Of a stretch of DNA of 64,000 bases, positions 31,801 to 44,125 are shown piece after piece. The stretch spans positions 32,893,737-32,957,736 of the forward strand of contig CM039516.1 in assembly GCA_022432975.1 (NCBI GenBank), read 5' to 3'. Both the position numbers and the translations under genes were made by a program. The notes under the pieces were generated by a model. That model made no database searches, was not told where the DNA came from, and saw only the letters and a list, made by a program, of their open reading frames with translations. Position 1 is the stretch's first letter. Each line of letters opens with the position of its first letter. The DNA comes from Begonia masoniana (taxonomy: Eukaryota > Streptophyta > Magnoliopsida > Cucurbitales > Begoniaceae).

Positions 31801-33843
31801 TGTAGCACCCGGTTCCATTGAACCAAAATTTAATCTATTATTAATGATGAACTTTTATAGAAGGGTTGGGGAGAGATATTGATTAGGTTAATAAATGATC
31901 AGGCAAGGGCATGATGGTAATAGAATTTTTACATAGTGGATAACATATTTAAGGAAAAGTCCAGTGAGAGTAACCGCCACTATCCTCTATTTTCCTCTTT
32001 CGGTGTTTAGCTCGAGCAGTAGAACTCCTTAAGCGATTCTCTCGCCCGATCCTCCTTCAACCTAGGTAAGTCTTGTTTTCTTGCATTTTAGCGATTAGTT
32101 TACTGAGAGAATACAATGTGAAGGTTTCGAGGTTTCTGTGATTGAGGGTGGGTTCAGGTTCTTGGTGATAAATGGGAATGCACGGGTAACAAAGTTTCAA
32201 ATCGATTTCCTCAAACATATTATTGATTTTGGTAGGGTTTAGTAAGAGTTGAATTAATGTATTGTCATGACCTTAGGTGAGCGAGCTTCTGTAGTAGTTG
32301 TAACCGAGCATTTCTAGGAGAGCCAGGTAAGTAAAGTATGCATGTGCCTTCGGGCCTACATCACAAAACAGTAGGGTTATGCATGTTGTGAATGATTTTG
32401 TATGTCATGCATCATGTTTTTGAAAGATTACGAAAATGAATTTCCATGTAGGAATGGTAAGGTATGAACTGAATGTGACAGAACAGCTATTAAGGGAATT
32501 CATCCGCCCCTTAATCGAGTAGAGGATGCATGACATTGGGAGAATTGATCCCACTCCCAAGGGAAACAAGGGATCAGAACAGCTATTAAGGGAATTCATC
32601 TGCCCCTTAATCGAGTAGAGGATGTATGACATTGGGAGAATTGATCCCACTCCCAAGGGAACCGAGGGATCAGATCAGTTTATGAACATATGTGTATGCA
32701 ACTGAGATGAGAAAGTAGAAACTGCATGTTTAGGAATCTATGTTTCAGCAATTCATTTCATTACTGCTTTACTTACTTAGCAATAGGCTAATAGATGAGT
32801 TTTGTGATGTAGGTGTTGAGGAAACAGCAGGTGAATTCCCTGATTTTACTGATGAATAGATGGGGTTGGAGGAGCACTTCTCTGCCACGAACGGGTATAC
32901 TGATGAGGCGGGTTAACTGTTGTCTGTTGGTGTGAAAGTTTAGTTGACAGTGTTTTAATTTAAGTATGTTGAACTTTTCATTACAGTAGTGATTACAATG
33001 TTTTGAAAACGATTTCGAGATTTTTCTGATAATAGTGTTCTGTTGGGATTTAATGTTGGCACTCACTGGAATTGAATGGTTTTAGTGAAGTGAGTAAATT
33101 CTTTTCTGTAGGTTGAGTTGTTGTTCTGTTGTCTATCGGAAGATGTCTTCAGTGGAAGCCATCGGATGATATAGAACGAAATTTTTCATTTAGTAACCGG
33201 TGGATGTCGTGTGTTAATCCACCGGAAGATGTAGGAAATGTTTTGTCATTTAGTGACCGGTGGATGTCGTGTGTTAATCCACCGGAAGATGTAGGAAATG
33301 TTTTGTCGTTTAGTGACCGGTGGATATCGTGTGTTAATCCACCGGAAGATGTAGGAAATGTTTTGTCGTTTTATGACCGGTGAATGTCGTATGATAATCT
33401 ACCGGAAGATGTAAGAAGTGTTTTGTCGTCTAGCTACCGGTGGATGCTGTATAGCGTCGATCATCCGGCTGACGTCACCGGAAGGTGTAGAGCGTATTTT
33501 GTCGTTTTGCCACCGGATGATGTCTTCTATTTACTGCTTCAGCCCCTTTTTGTTGACTTTGTTCAGCGGACGATGTGTTTGACTTTTGAAACTTATAAAG
33601 TGTTCCGCGATTTAATCCTTTATTCCTTTTGCCGATTATTCCCAAAAATTCTAACTGAGTATTCAAGCATTGTACAATAGTTTTGTTTAACTCCATTTTA
33701 CTTGATTTCCGCTGCAAGTTTCGAATATTATTGTTTTGGAGATTCCGCTTATGTCAAGTTTTGAAAAAAAAAATTTGATTGTAATTTTAGTCAAGTACGG
33801 GCATGGTGTGACGAACCGGGTTCAGATAACTAGGGGCGTTACA
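31801..33843 (+). repeat. 3' LTR of the chromovirus
   Basis: TGTAGCACCCGGTTCC to GGGGCGTTACA, 2043 bp, almost identical to the 5' LTR, with scattered substitutions and a 4-base deletion (ACTTGATTTCC at 33700 against ACTTAAATGATTTCC). The array of 60-bp units is at 33196-33495 and TGACGTCA at 33470-33477. Confidence 0.96.
32327..32812 (+). other. Intron-like structured segment inside the 3' LTR
   Basis: Copy of the 24196-24681 segment: arms CCTACATCACAAAAC (32355-32369) and GTTTTGTGATGTAGG (32799-32813) are perfect, and the donor and acceptor are unchanged. Confidence 0.65.
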
Positions 33844-33847
33844 CATT

Positions 33848-35044
33848 ATTTGCGAAGTTCAATTCCAGCCAAATCGAAACGATGGAAATATTTTGGCTAT
33901 GCTTCAACGGCGAGGATGGGAATCCATTGCAGTGTTAGGAGGGGATGCGAACGTGAATGCCGTTCGCGAATTTTATGCTAACCTCAAGGCAACCAACATT
34001 GATGCGCCTGTCAAAGTACGAAATAAATTCATCAACTTTTCAGCCGAGGCCATCAACACTCATTTAGGCCTCGATAACGACACACCAAATGATTTTCAGA
34101 CCATGATGGATGCCGGGCCAGATTTTGAGTTAATTCTCCGAGAGATAGGCCATCGGGGCTCCACCTGGATTTATTTGACACAAGATCCAACAAGACCAAT
34201 CCACATCATCTCGAGCTGCCTCAATAAGTATGCTCAAGCATGGTGTAAGTTTCTAAGGGGCAACTTGATGCCCACATCTCAAAATTCGTAATTGACAAAG
34301 GAGCGAGTGGTCTTGCTCTACTGCATTCTCATGGGGCGCTCCATTAACGTTGAGCAGATTATACATCAAAATATTCTAGCATGCGCCAAAGGTTCAACCA
34401 CTAGCGGACACATCCATCCAGTGCTAATTACACACTTATGTGCCTCTGCCAATGTTCCTATGAGCTCCAATGACGAACCATGGCTGCAGCAAGCTCTGTA
34501 TGGCTCTTCCAATATCTCCAACATAGCCAATTGGCCTTACGGGACCGCTCGAGCCAATGGTTTAGGATTCGATGAACATGACGCAAATGCCGTGATCCCG
34601 CCTCAGCCCTTGCCAATGCCTCGTGTAAGGCGTTATCCTCAACCTTCGCTCATCACATATGTAAATCCTGCAGCTGCAGACGAACGAGACACTCGTAGAG
34701 AGGCCCGCACGAAACATCGTTATGAAAGTCAGCCTGTTGCACCACCCACCATCGGCGTCTCCTCTTCATCCATGCCTCCTCCCTCTTATACGCTTGATGA
34801 TGTGGGACGAATGGTGGCAAATCTGACTACTCAACACGAGAGGCTCAACGCTCGGCAGACCCGTTTGGAACAGCGCTTGCTGGATCACTCCTTATTTATA
34901 GCGCAATATATTGAGGCGCGCAATGCTCATCAGGGATCTTCATCTCAATCAGCACCTCCTTTCCCTACTTATCCAGAGCATTTATTGCAGCCATTTCACG
35001 ATCCACACAACAATGATGAGGACGACATGTCGGGCTCTCCATGA
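33848..35044 (+). pseudogene. Athila third ORF, 3' part (putative plant transposon protein domain)
   Basis: It resumes the frame interrupted at 23668 (ICEVQFQPN). The region LQRRGWESIAVLGGDANVNA, VREFYANL, INTHLGL and MGRSINVEQIIHQNI is typical of the extra ORF downstream of pol in Athila-type elements, in the position sometimes called env-like. A TAA at 34289-34291 breaks the frame; the second half (34292-35041) is in the same frame and ends in a Pro/Ser-rich, partly coiled-coil-like tail (LTTQHERLNARQTRLEQRLL) and an acidic end (NNDEDDMSGSP). I see no clear signal peptide or membrane segment, so an envelope role is not supported. Its molecular function is unknown. Confidence 0.82.
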
Positions 35045-36542
35045 GGTATGATATTCTTTTTCATATTTTTCTTGTATGCTGTGATAACATTGAGGACAAT
35101 GTTGATTTTAAGTTTGGGGGTGTTTTGTTAGCTTCAATTATTTTTCTGCTTTGTTGCACATTTGAGATATGACATGGTTATGCATTCTGAAATCTTGGTT
35201 AAGGTGTCGATGATGATTGAAATAGAAATAGATTCATGCTTTAAACTCCTTGAGAAATGCTGAGTAAAAGATTAATTTGTTTTAGTTGCATTGATCAGAG
35301 CTTACATAGTTATTTTCACAAATCTGAACACGTTTCATTCTTGTTTGATTCTATTTGTTGGTGATATTTGTGTAGTCTACTAAGAGTGACACCCAGATAC
35401 TGTAAGGGAGTGATTGAGAGTAAACACGGTAAGGGAGAGTAACTCCAGTCAAATGCATTGATAGTGAGGACCCTGAGAGAAAAATCCTTTGTAGTTTTGT
35501 CTACCATCCTCGAATGTGAATTGAAATTTTTCTGAAACAAAAGAATGATTTAGGCCATCTTTGAACCGTTTGAGCTTTCTAAGCCTACCTTGTTGTGTCA
35601 TTTAATGACACCCATAGTTACCCTTTTGAGCCTATTATTTACCATTCAGTTGTCACCTGAACTCAGACCAGCCTTATATATTTTTCCTGCCCTATTAAAT
35701 GAGAACAGGGATATTGATCTAATTAGGGGAGAGTTGAAAAAAAAAAAGCTGGTGAAATTCAATAGCAACTCCTTTGTCATTTATTTCTTTTTGCAGCATT
35801 AATTCGTTGTATTTATGTTATGTGTCAATTGAAAAAAAAAAAGCAAGTTTAAACAATTTAGCTTTCGTTCTGGTTTTATCTTATGCAATTATTATGTTTG
35901 TATTGATGTTGTATTGTAATAATGACAAAGGAGTTAAGATGGGTGATATTGAATGGAGTAAGTTTGGGGGTGAGCAATGAGAAGAAAGTTTGAGTGAGTT
36001 CAGCAAGCCAATAAGTGAATATAAGAAAGTTTTGAATGGGTGAAATAAGGAGGAATGAGTGGTGCTCTAAGTATTCGCTTGAACCCATAAAATTCCTTCC
36101 CCTTAACCCGGCCTTTCATTACAAGCTTGTGAAGACCTAATGATTTTTGTTTTGATTTATGGATATTTGCTATTAGTTGGATAGTGGACAAAGCTGATGA
36201 GCGATAGAGTGAATGGAGTGAAATCGAGTGAAATAAGAGTGATATCCTTACCTATAGCTACATTAGTAGATCCGACAAATAGACGAAGATAAGACTGCAC
36301 GCACACACACACGAAGATTTCTAAGTGATTTATTTTCAATGTGCTATTATGAGTTATTTCTTTTGCAAAGTGTAATCGAGTTGTTTTTTTGTATGAATTT
36401 ATTCAAGCTGAGACGATTTACCAAAAAACATGATTCAAATTGTTTGACTATTATAGTACGTTGAGCATTTTATATTTGATTGAGATTATCTCTTTGTGTT
36501 AACTAAATTGCATTTTTGATCGCTTGAGGACAAACTTTCAGT
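35045..36542 (+). other. Athila 3' non-coding region
   Basis: About 1.5 kb between the third ORF and the polypurine tract. Several AGTTTGGGGG words (near 35112, 35960) resemble the tract before the 3' LTR, as often seen in Athila. Short frames on both strands show no recognised motif. Confidence 0.6.
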
Positions 36543-36556
36543 CAAGTTTGGGGGTG
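36543..36556 (+). promoter_or_regulatory. Polypurine tract of Athila
   Basis: CAAGTTTGGGGGTG lies directly before the 3' LTR start TGATAAG. This G-rich form is the usual plus-strand primer of Athila elements. Confidence 0.82.
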
Positions 36557-38036
36557 TGATAAGTGTGTATTATTCACACTTATTTATACTTTTTACACTT
36601 GATTCGATAAGTTTTTCTCAAGTGTATGAATATATTTGATGAGTTTTGTGTGAGTGTAACTTTATTGAAAAATAGGAGAGTAAAAGAAGAAGGCATAAAA
36701 TAAGAAGAAACAAGAGAAGAAAAGAAAAGTTGATTGAGGAACCAGAGAAGGTGGCGAATGATCGCCATACTTCTCGCGATCATGAACTCAGAAGAACACA
36801 AATTGATCTCGGAGAAAATTTTACAGAAGAAGTGGCGATTAGTCGCCACATACCAGCGATCAATCGCCACAAACACAGATTTTTTATAAGCTAGCTGCGA
36901 GAAAACAGAGAAGGTGGCGACTGATCGCCACATTCAAGCGATCAATCACCATAAGAGATGAAATCTGAGGCAAAGAAGAGGCGATTGATGAATGGTGATC
37001 GAGACATAAAACAGATGGCGATTAATCGCCACATTTCTGGCGATCAATCGCCACATATGAATTTAATTTTAGAAAGGTTTCTGATTTTGATCTGAACCGT
37101 CAAAGCAAAAGGCCTTCAAATCTGAACCATTGATCAGTTGAAAAAGAACATAAAAACCTAAAGTAAACAGGGAGAAAGCATTGAGCGAATTGGAGAGCAG
37201 GCGAGCAGCAGCACAAGGCGATTCCTGGAGGCGATTTCTACGCATCACTTTTAATTTTTTCTCATCTTTTCTTTAAATTTCAATTATGAATTTCATTATT
37301 ATTACTTGTGTTTTTATTTCTATTAGCATGAACTAAACTTTTTATTCTAGGACTACGATGTAGCCAGACGATGTTTGTTTTTATGTTCTTCGTTTAATTA
37401 TATTTTATACGTATTTATTCCAATATTGTTGGCACATTTAATTTCTGTTCTTAAAGCCTGTAAATTTCTGGCCAATCTTTACTTGATTTTTGGGGTGTTT
37501 TGAGACTGAGAGGTGATAAATACTCGAGCACTGAAATTAATGTCACTAATATACGTAGGCTAGAGATAGTTACGGTATTGGTGTGATCACTGTGATTTCT
37601 TGATTTATTTGTATTTGATTAATGTAGGATTTGAGACTGAGAAGTGATAACCCATTAATCAGATAAACTACGCAATGCTCGAGAGAGATTGTGATAGAAT
37701 TTAGTGAAATCGATCATCAACATAGGAAGAATATTTATGAATATAATTGCGAAGGACGGAATTAAATATTGTCTTGGTGAAGTCGTAGTTCCTAGGCTTT
37801 TGTTAATTTGATTTAATCTAAGTTTATTTGTTTTGCTATTTTAATTTAGTTTATTTTAATTGTTTTAGTCATTTATTTTAACTGCAATTATTAAAAATCA
37901 TAAAAACGTGTGTTCAATTTAGAATTAAAATTAGTTATTTCGATTATTAATTACAAGTCCTCGTGGGTTCAACACTCTCTTTATCACTATATTACTTGTT
38001 GCGACTCGTACACTTGCGAACATAATTTTTACAACA
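36557..38036 (+). repeat. 3' LTR of the Athila element
   Basis: TGATAAGTGTG to TACAACA, 1480 bp, followed by the TSD ATGGG. It repeats all features of the 5' LTR, including the TGGCGATNAATCGCCA boxes (around 36750-37050). Confidence 0.95.
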
Positions 38037-38041
38037 ATGGG

Positions 38042-39343
38042 TCTTTTATTATTGTTTTAGTTTTGAAATACAGTCCATTTGTTGGAGGTAATTCAGTTTA
38101 GGGAAGCGAGACGACACCTAATGATCCTGTCTTATGGGACATCCAACTCGTATTCCACCTCAAAAGTTACGTTTATTCAATCTTTCTTTGATCTTTTTGT
38201 CTTTGTGTCTATCTTTTTAGTTAGTCTTTCTTTCTTTGTTCTTTGTTCTCTCTAAATCTTTCTTAACATAAATTCATTTTCATGATGCATGAGTCATATA
38301 TAAACATACGACACAAAACATAGCATATACTTGAGTCAATTTGTTTGTTCTTTATATTCGATTATAACTTACTACGTATCATAAAAGCATAAATATATCT
38401 ACATCTATCAAATCGTCAAACAAAGTATATTTTTGATTGACATCTTTGTCAATATAATCATATTATCTAACAAACATCACAATCAAAAGTTTATATTATA
38501 ACACATCCTCATGCGTTATCATCATCAATACAATCATAAAAACAGAATATCAATCGTAAATCTCATCCTACCATAACAACTAAACAAATCCTTAAGTCAT
38601 TAATGTCGTAACGTAATAAAAAAGCTAATCCTCAAAGTTTTTTTGTAACGAAGAGGCAACTTCTGAGTTTCAAACGATATAAGGGTTATGTTTAACATGC
38701 ATAAATTAATACAAGGTATGTGTTTAAATAGGATCAAAGAAACCCTAAAAATAATAGTAAATAACCCAAAATATCCCTAAAAATGTAGGAAATCCTAATA
38801 AGTTTGGAAATATGAAAAATGGGAACCAAAAAAGGTCAAAAAATACAAAAAAATGAGTTTTTAAAAAAACTGGGCACGAGGGGCTTTGCTAATGGGCGCC
38901 GGAGAGTGCTTGCTGCACGCATATGCCTAGAGCCTTCATCGTGCCTGCGCGCAACTATGAGCACCCCGGGCGCCTCTCTCACGCCTCTAGCACTCCCAAC
39001 GTTTTGCTACATGCTTTACTTCATGTTTTTTACTTTATTTGCTTACAAGGTGCATTCCAGATATCTTTTCGGCTTCTATTGGTAATTTTTCACTTAAAAA
39101 CTCTTCTTTTACCCTTTCAAAGACATCCCCTTCCTTCAATGAATCTTTACCCATACTTGGAAAATCTTTGATTAAATCTTAAATTTTTTATGTTCCTTGT
39201 TTCGTATCATTATATCATTTAACTTTCATGGAGATTGTATTATTTTCTCCCAAATACTCCATAATAATTATAATAGTAATGTAAAACATAAATTTGTCTT
39301 TCAATACGAAATTAAATCTTACTGAAATTTTTTGGTTGTTACA
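38042..39343 (-). repeat. Split reverse LTR, third segment (sense 5' part)
   Basis: The remainder of the LTR that starts at 10625. It ends TTTGGTTGTTACA on the plus strand, so the sense strand starts TGTAACAACC. Positions 39048-39176 are an imperfect reverse complement of 39390-39528 outside the LTR. A GC-rich block with GGGCGCC and CGCGCAAC words lies at 38870-38990. No gene is visible. Confidence 0.65.
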
Positions 39344-39528
39344 CAATGTGCAACAAATGAGAGTGATATGAACCAAAGAAGGTCAAAAATGAAAGATTCA
39401 ATCAAAAATTTTCCAAGTATGGGAAAAAAATCATTAAAAAAAAGTGATACCTTTGAAAGTGTAAAAGAAGCGTTTTTTAGTCAAAATTATAAGTAGAAGC
39501 CAAAAAGATGTTTGTTGTGCACCTTGTA
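39048..39528. repeat. Imperfect inverted repeat, arms of about 130 bp, spacer about 210 bp
   Basis: The left arm 39048-39176 (AAGGTGCAT to GATTAAATC) matches the reverse complement of 39390-39528 (GATTCAATC to GCACCTTGT) with many substitutions and small indels. The right arm seems to continue beyond the solo LTR at 39529-42158 (GTAAGCC at 42161 against GCTTAC at 39041). Confidence 0.8.
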
Positions 39529-40226
39529 TGTAACACCCGAGTCAATGGCCAGGTGATTTTCTTAACTGTATTAACGGTCATAAATATTTAATCTTTACAG
39601 TTTAGAACCTATACCAAGAATAATTAATTACATGTGGATCCAAACTAGGTTGAGTGGCAAAGTTGTAATAATGGTGGATTGAGACCAGTATTTAAAGAGA
39701 AAGGAAAGCATTCAAACCTCATTTAAACCACTGTAGCCGACATCCCCAACTTCTGGCGATTTCTTCTCTCCCAAGCTCTCGCTCTCTGTCAGCTGGAAAT
39801 CCCTCCTTCGGCGATCGGTTTCCTTGCTGCTTCTCGGCTACTTTGTGCTCGAGGTACGGGTTTGACAATGTGGCTATCTGTTAGTTTATTAGCCCGGTTT
39901 TCAGCTCTGTATTGAAGTTTGGATTCTTCAATGGCTGAATATTAATAAGAACATTTTGAAACCCGAGACTGGTAATATCATTCCGAATCGATTCTGGACA
40001 TTTAAAACAACCAACCCTGAGTTATCATTATCGAATCCGTCTGTTTTGATTTTGGGATTTCGGGTTACATTGAGTATTAAACTAAGAACTCAGGAAGGAC
40101 TCTTAGCTATTAGATCTTAGGATAACTCGAGATTAGAACTATTAGGATTTTGTTTTAACTACTGCAATGTAAATGTTTAGGTGAAGAAGTTTGAAGAGAA
40201 AGGAGCTCAAGTGCTAAGGAGACCAG

Positions 40227-40929
40227 GTAAGTGAATGTATTAAGATTTCCGGCTAATAGAGCCCTACATCGTAGGAGTACTAGGTTGAGATGTCTAATGT
40301 ATACCTTATGATTATGAGCTTGTCTGCACTTGAAGGATTTATGCATGTTGCGAGTTACACCTTGTGATGACCTGTTAGTGATTGTGAAGTTGTCTGCTTT
40401 GATATGATCCTTGTATAGGTTTGATGAGTTAAAAGCTCTCATGTTCATGCATCATGAATGTTTCTCAAGCATAAGAAAATGTTTTAACGCATGTTTTCCA
40501 TGAACAAAATATGTATGTATATGTATAAGATCTATGCAACGTGGATTAAGTGAGGGTTGGGGGCGGTTCGGCGTATGTCACAGTCCAAGAAGGACATATG
40601 AATACGACCTGCAGTAGGGAATGAGATCAAACTCACTGTCGAACCCCCTTTACCGGCACAAATCCTCTCTTGATCCACACAACCTAAATAAAGAATATGA
40701 TCAATGACTATGAATGATGAATATGATCAATGATTATGAATGATGAATATGATCAATGATTATGAATGATGATTTTGATCCATGACTATGAATGATGATT
40801 ACAAGCAAAGACATGAACAAGAAAAGACTTATGAGCATGTGATTTTCCCAAATTATGCATTCATGCATCCATGTTAGTGTTGCATTCCTTACTAAGCATT
40901 AGGCTTATAGTTTAAACCTTATGATGTAG
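40227..40929 (+). other. Intron-like structured segment inside the LTR
   Basis: Donor-like CAG|GTAAGTG at 40227 and acceptor-like GATGTAG|GTG ending at 40929. Arms CCTACATC (40263-40270) and GATGTAGG (40923-40930) pair over 8 bases. Hairpins GGCT-AATAG-AGCC before the left arm and AAGC-ATTAG-GCTT before the right arm are present. Confidence 0.58.
40699..40802 (+). repeat. 26-bp minisatellite, four units
   Basis: GATCAATGATTATGAATGAT-type units start at 40699, 40725, 40751 and 40777. It is the orthologous array of 4324-4453 with one unit fewer. Confidence 0.92.
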
Positions 40930-41447
40930 GTGACGAGTTTTCAGGTGAGGAACTCAAGGTCAATGAAGATGTCTAAGCTTGGTTGCTGGAGGATGCTCAG
41001 TGTGACAGTGAAGGCTGGATAGGCGATCAAGTTCCCTTGTTATACCCATAGTAAGTCAGAGAAGTTTATGATAAACAGATGACTAAGTAGAATAGAGTTT
41101 ACTTATAACAAGGAGATTCGGATTTTTAATGGTTTGACTTCAGAGTCTGTTAACGATTTTAAGGATCATTGAATGGTCTGTTTTGCTTAAGCCTTCCGCT
41201 ATGTGTATCTTGTATGGGATATGGTTTTCACTCATTAGGGTTTATAAATCCCAGGTTAAGATTTGGGTGAGTTGTAGTATTTTTCTGTTGGATGAGGTTG
41301 TTTGATGATCATAGTGTTTTACTGCCATAAGATAGAAGCTGGATGAGGCATTCATCCAGCTAACGTCATCGGCAGATGTCAAATGATAGGAGTCGAATGA
41401 TTGAGTCTTCCGGATGACGTCACCGGAAGATGTAGTATGTTTCTCCA

Positions 41448-41624
41448 TCGGCAGATGTAGAGTGTTTAGCCATCGGATGATGAAAGTACTATTTTGTCGT
41501 CTAGCGATCGGCAGATGTAGAGTGTTAGCCATCGGATGATGAAAGTGCCATTTTGTCGTCTAGTGATCGGCAGATATAAAGTGTTTAGCCATCGGACGAT
41601 GTGAGGGTTTCCTTGTCGTTTAGT
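41448..41624 (+). repeat. 59-bp minisatellite, three units
   Basis: ATCGGCAGATGTAGAGTG-type units start at 41448, 41507 and 41566. Same array as 5025-5268, with shorter units and fewer copies. Confidence 0.9.
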
Positions 41625-42424
41625 GACCGGGTCATGTTTTAATTATGCACGTGGGGAGCACATGTCCATCGGATGATGTTTCCCTATTTTACCGGAAGAT
41701 GAAGTATATTCCCTCACCGGATGATGTAAATAATAACTTGTCGTTTAGTGATCGGATGATATAGAGCTTGTAAGCTGTCGGAAGACGTCATAGATGAACA
41801 CGTGAATCTCACATGTCTATCGGTGGATGTTTTAAATTGGTCACACGAGATGCACGTGATCGTCGGTCGATGCGAGTATTCGCATCTGCCGTTGGATGTT
41901 TAAATGAGTCATGAGAGGTGCACGTGCCATCCGGAAGATGCAATGTCTATCTGTTGATGCATGCAGACCCATGCAACTTCTACGTCGATTGGAAGCATGT
42001 AAGAGGGACTAACTTTCCAACCATTAAGTTGAAGTCTTTAAGCCTGTTAGGTATACTGTTATAAAGAAAAAAAAGGAGAAGGAGAAAAGAGTTCAAATAT
42101 GAGTTAAAGTTTTATGTAAAGTCAAGAATTTCATGGCGATCCTCCCCGGGTCGTTACATTGTAAGCCAATCAAGTGAAAAATATGAAGTTGTAACACCCC
42201 GAACCCGCCCCGGGCCCGGTGCGCTACGTTGCTAAGCAACCCCGCATTTAAACGTAATTTAAAAATAATTATCTTAAATATTTTGACTCGTTTTCGGGTT
42301 TTTCGAACCCTCAAAACTTGTTGGGAAACGGGCCCAAAATACGTTTAAAATACATCGGAAAATGTCAGGTCAAAACATTTGAGAAAATGGGAAAATTTGA
42401 AAAAAATCGAAAATTGGCCCCAAA

Positions 42425-42560
42425 GGGCCGCTGGGCGCGCGCGCTGGGCACTGCGCGCGCCCAGACAGCGCGCCAGCGCGCGCTGGGCGCTGCGCGCGCC
42501 CAGACAGCGCGCCAGCGCGCCCCAACCGCGCCAGCGCGCCCCAACCGCGCCACCGCGACC
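42425..42560. repeat. GC-rich short tandem repeats
   Basis: About 135 bases of GCGCGCCCAGACAGCGCGCC and GCCCCAACCGCGCCAGCGC words repeated two to three times in the sense 3' part of the long LTR. Frames on both strands (Ala/Arg-rich) are by-products. Confidence 0.85.
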
Positions 42561-43483
42561 GATCGTGGCTAAATGCCCGATCGATCGGGCCTCCTCGGGT
42601 TTTCTTCACTCTACAACATCCCGACCGCTACCGATCGTGCCCCGGGCCCGACCGATCGGGCCGGCTCGGGTTTTTAACACCCAAAAACATCCAAAAATAC
42701 CCATTTTGACCTTTTCCCACTTTCCTACACTTTTCTACACTTTTCTACAATCCCGACACCTCCAAAAATCACGAAACTTTAACCACGTCATCCCGACACC
42801 CATAACTTCGTGTCCCACAAATTTCTTGAAAAACCGACTTAAAACAATTAACAAAAAAATAGAGAACTCAACCCGACATTTTGGCTTTGAAAACCAAAAA
42901 TCGACAATATAACGGCTAAATTTTCGAAATCCAAAACCTGAAGAGACAATACCTTTAAAACACGATTTAACCAACCAAATGACCAGATCAATCCAACTAT
43001 ATACATCAAACAAAATTTAGCCAAACGACTCTAAGATCCAATCCCGACCACAACGTGCACATTTCACCACCATTATCACACACCAAAATAACTACACACT
43101 TCAACTCCAAATACTCAAAACATGACCAATCAAGCAACACTCAAACATTCCCGAATCCACTCCTAATAACTCAAAGTTTTCAAAACATGCACTACCACAA
43201 ACCCCTGCCGAGAACTAGGTCGAAGCGCCCCGACAACTGCCCGCACCGGCATACAGCGTACATCAACGACTGCGTCCCAAACCCAGCTTTTCTCGTAGCT
43301 CTAACTTGTACTGCTGTCGCCACCTACACCACAGAACACACACACACACACGTAAGCTTACACTTAGCAAGTAGGGAATAATAAATATAAATAAAACAAT
43401 GCACACACCACCCTACCCTAGCACAAACAACACAACACCACTCAACACGACAACTCAACACAACCAACATAACACCACTCAAC

Positions 43484-44072
43484 ATAACACCACTCAACAC
43501 GACAACTCAACACAACAACATAACACCACTCAACACGACAACTCAACACAACAACATAACACCACTCAACACGACAACTCAACACAACAACATAACACCA
43601 CTCAACACGACAACTCAACACAACAACATAACACCACTCAACACGACAACTCAACACAACAACATAACACCACTCAACACGACAACTCAACACAACAACA
43701 TAACACCACTCAACACGACAACTCAACACAACAACATAACACCACTCAACACGACAACTCAACACAACAACATAACACCACTCAACACGACAACTCAACA
43801 CAACAACATAACACCACTCAACACGACAACTCAACACAACAACATAACACCACTCAACACGACAACTCAACACAACAACATAACACCACTCAACACGACA
43901 ACTCAACACAACAACATAACACCACTCAACACGACAACTCAACACAACAACATAACACCACTCAACACGACAACTCAACACAACAACATAACACCACTCA
44001 ACACGACAACTCAACACAACAACATAACACCACTCAACACGACAACTCAACACAACAACATAACACCACTCA
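43484..44072. repeat. 36-bp minisatellite, 16 full identical-looking units
   Basis: The unit starts ATAACACCACTCAACACGAC and has period 36 from 43484 to 44059, followed by a 13-base partial unit. All full units look identical by eye. Because 36 is a multiple of three and no stop is included, frames of about 230 codons stay open on both strands; these are not gene evidence. Confidence 0.97.
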
Positions 44073-44125
44073 ATGCAACTCACAAACTGGCTCAACCTAA
44101 CACGACAACACGACCCAACAATTCT

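Larger units (their letters stand above)
23669..33843 (+). mobile_element. Ty3/gypsy chromovirus nested in Athila, TSD CATTA
   Basis: LTRs at 23669-25715 and 31801-33843 are nearly identical, and CATTA flanks the element at 23664-23668 and 33844-33848. It has a Met-tRNA primer site, a deleted gag, a full-length but broken pol with a C-terminal chromodomain-like region, and a purine tract before the 3' LTR. This organisation fits the plant chromovirus branch, with a Tekay/Del-like C-terminus. A solo LTR (26418-28438) is inserted in its protease. The high similarity of the LTRs by eye suggests a fairly recent insertion. Confidence 0.95.
13453..38036 (+). mobile_element. Athila-type Ty3/gypsy retrotransposon, TSD ATGGG, with nested insertions
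   Basis: Two near-identical LTRs (13453-14934 and 36557-38036) bound the element, and ATGGG flanks it at 13448-13452 and 38037-38041. It has an Asp-tRNA primer-binding site, one gag-pol frame, a third ORF and a polypurine tract before the 3' LTR. This order and primer site fit the Athila lineage of plant Metaviridae. A solo LTR (16799-18994) and a chromovirus (23669-33843) are inserted in it. Without these and their TSD copies the element is about 12.2 kb, as expected for Athila. Several in-frame stops make it non-autonomous now. Confidence 0.95.
39529..42158 (+). repeat. Solo LTR, TSD TTGTA
   Basis: It begins TGTAACACCCGAGTC and ends CCCGGGTCGTTACA, flanked by TTGTA at 39524-39528 and 42159-42163. 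The 2630-bp LTR is homologous over its length to the solo LTR at 3196-5699. TATTTAAAG lies near 39690, and the 3' third has GGATGATG and GGCAGATG repeats. TGACGTCA is at 41416-41423. Confidence 0.93.

Noticed and set aside
42318..42912. Ala/Arg-rich frames on both strands
   Set aside because: They follow GC-rich short repeats of an LTR and have no domain.
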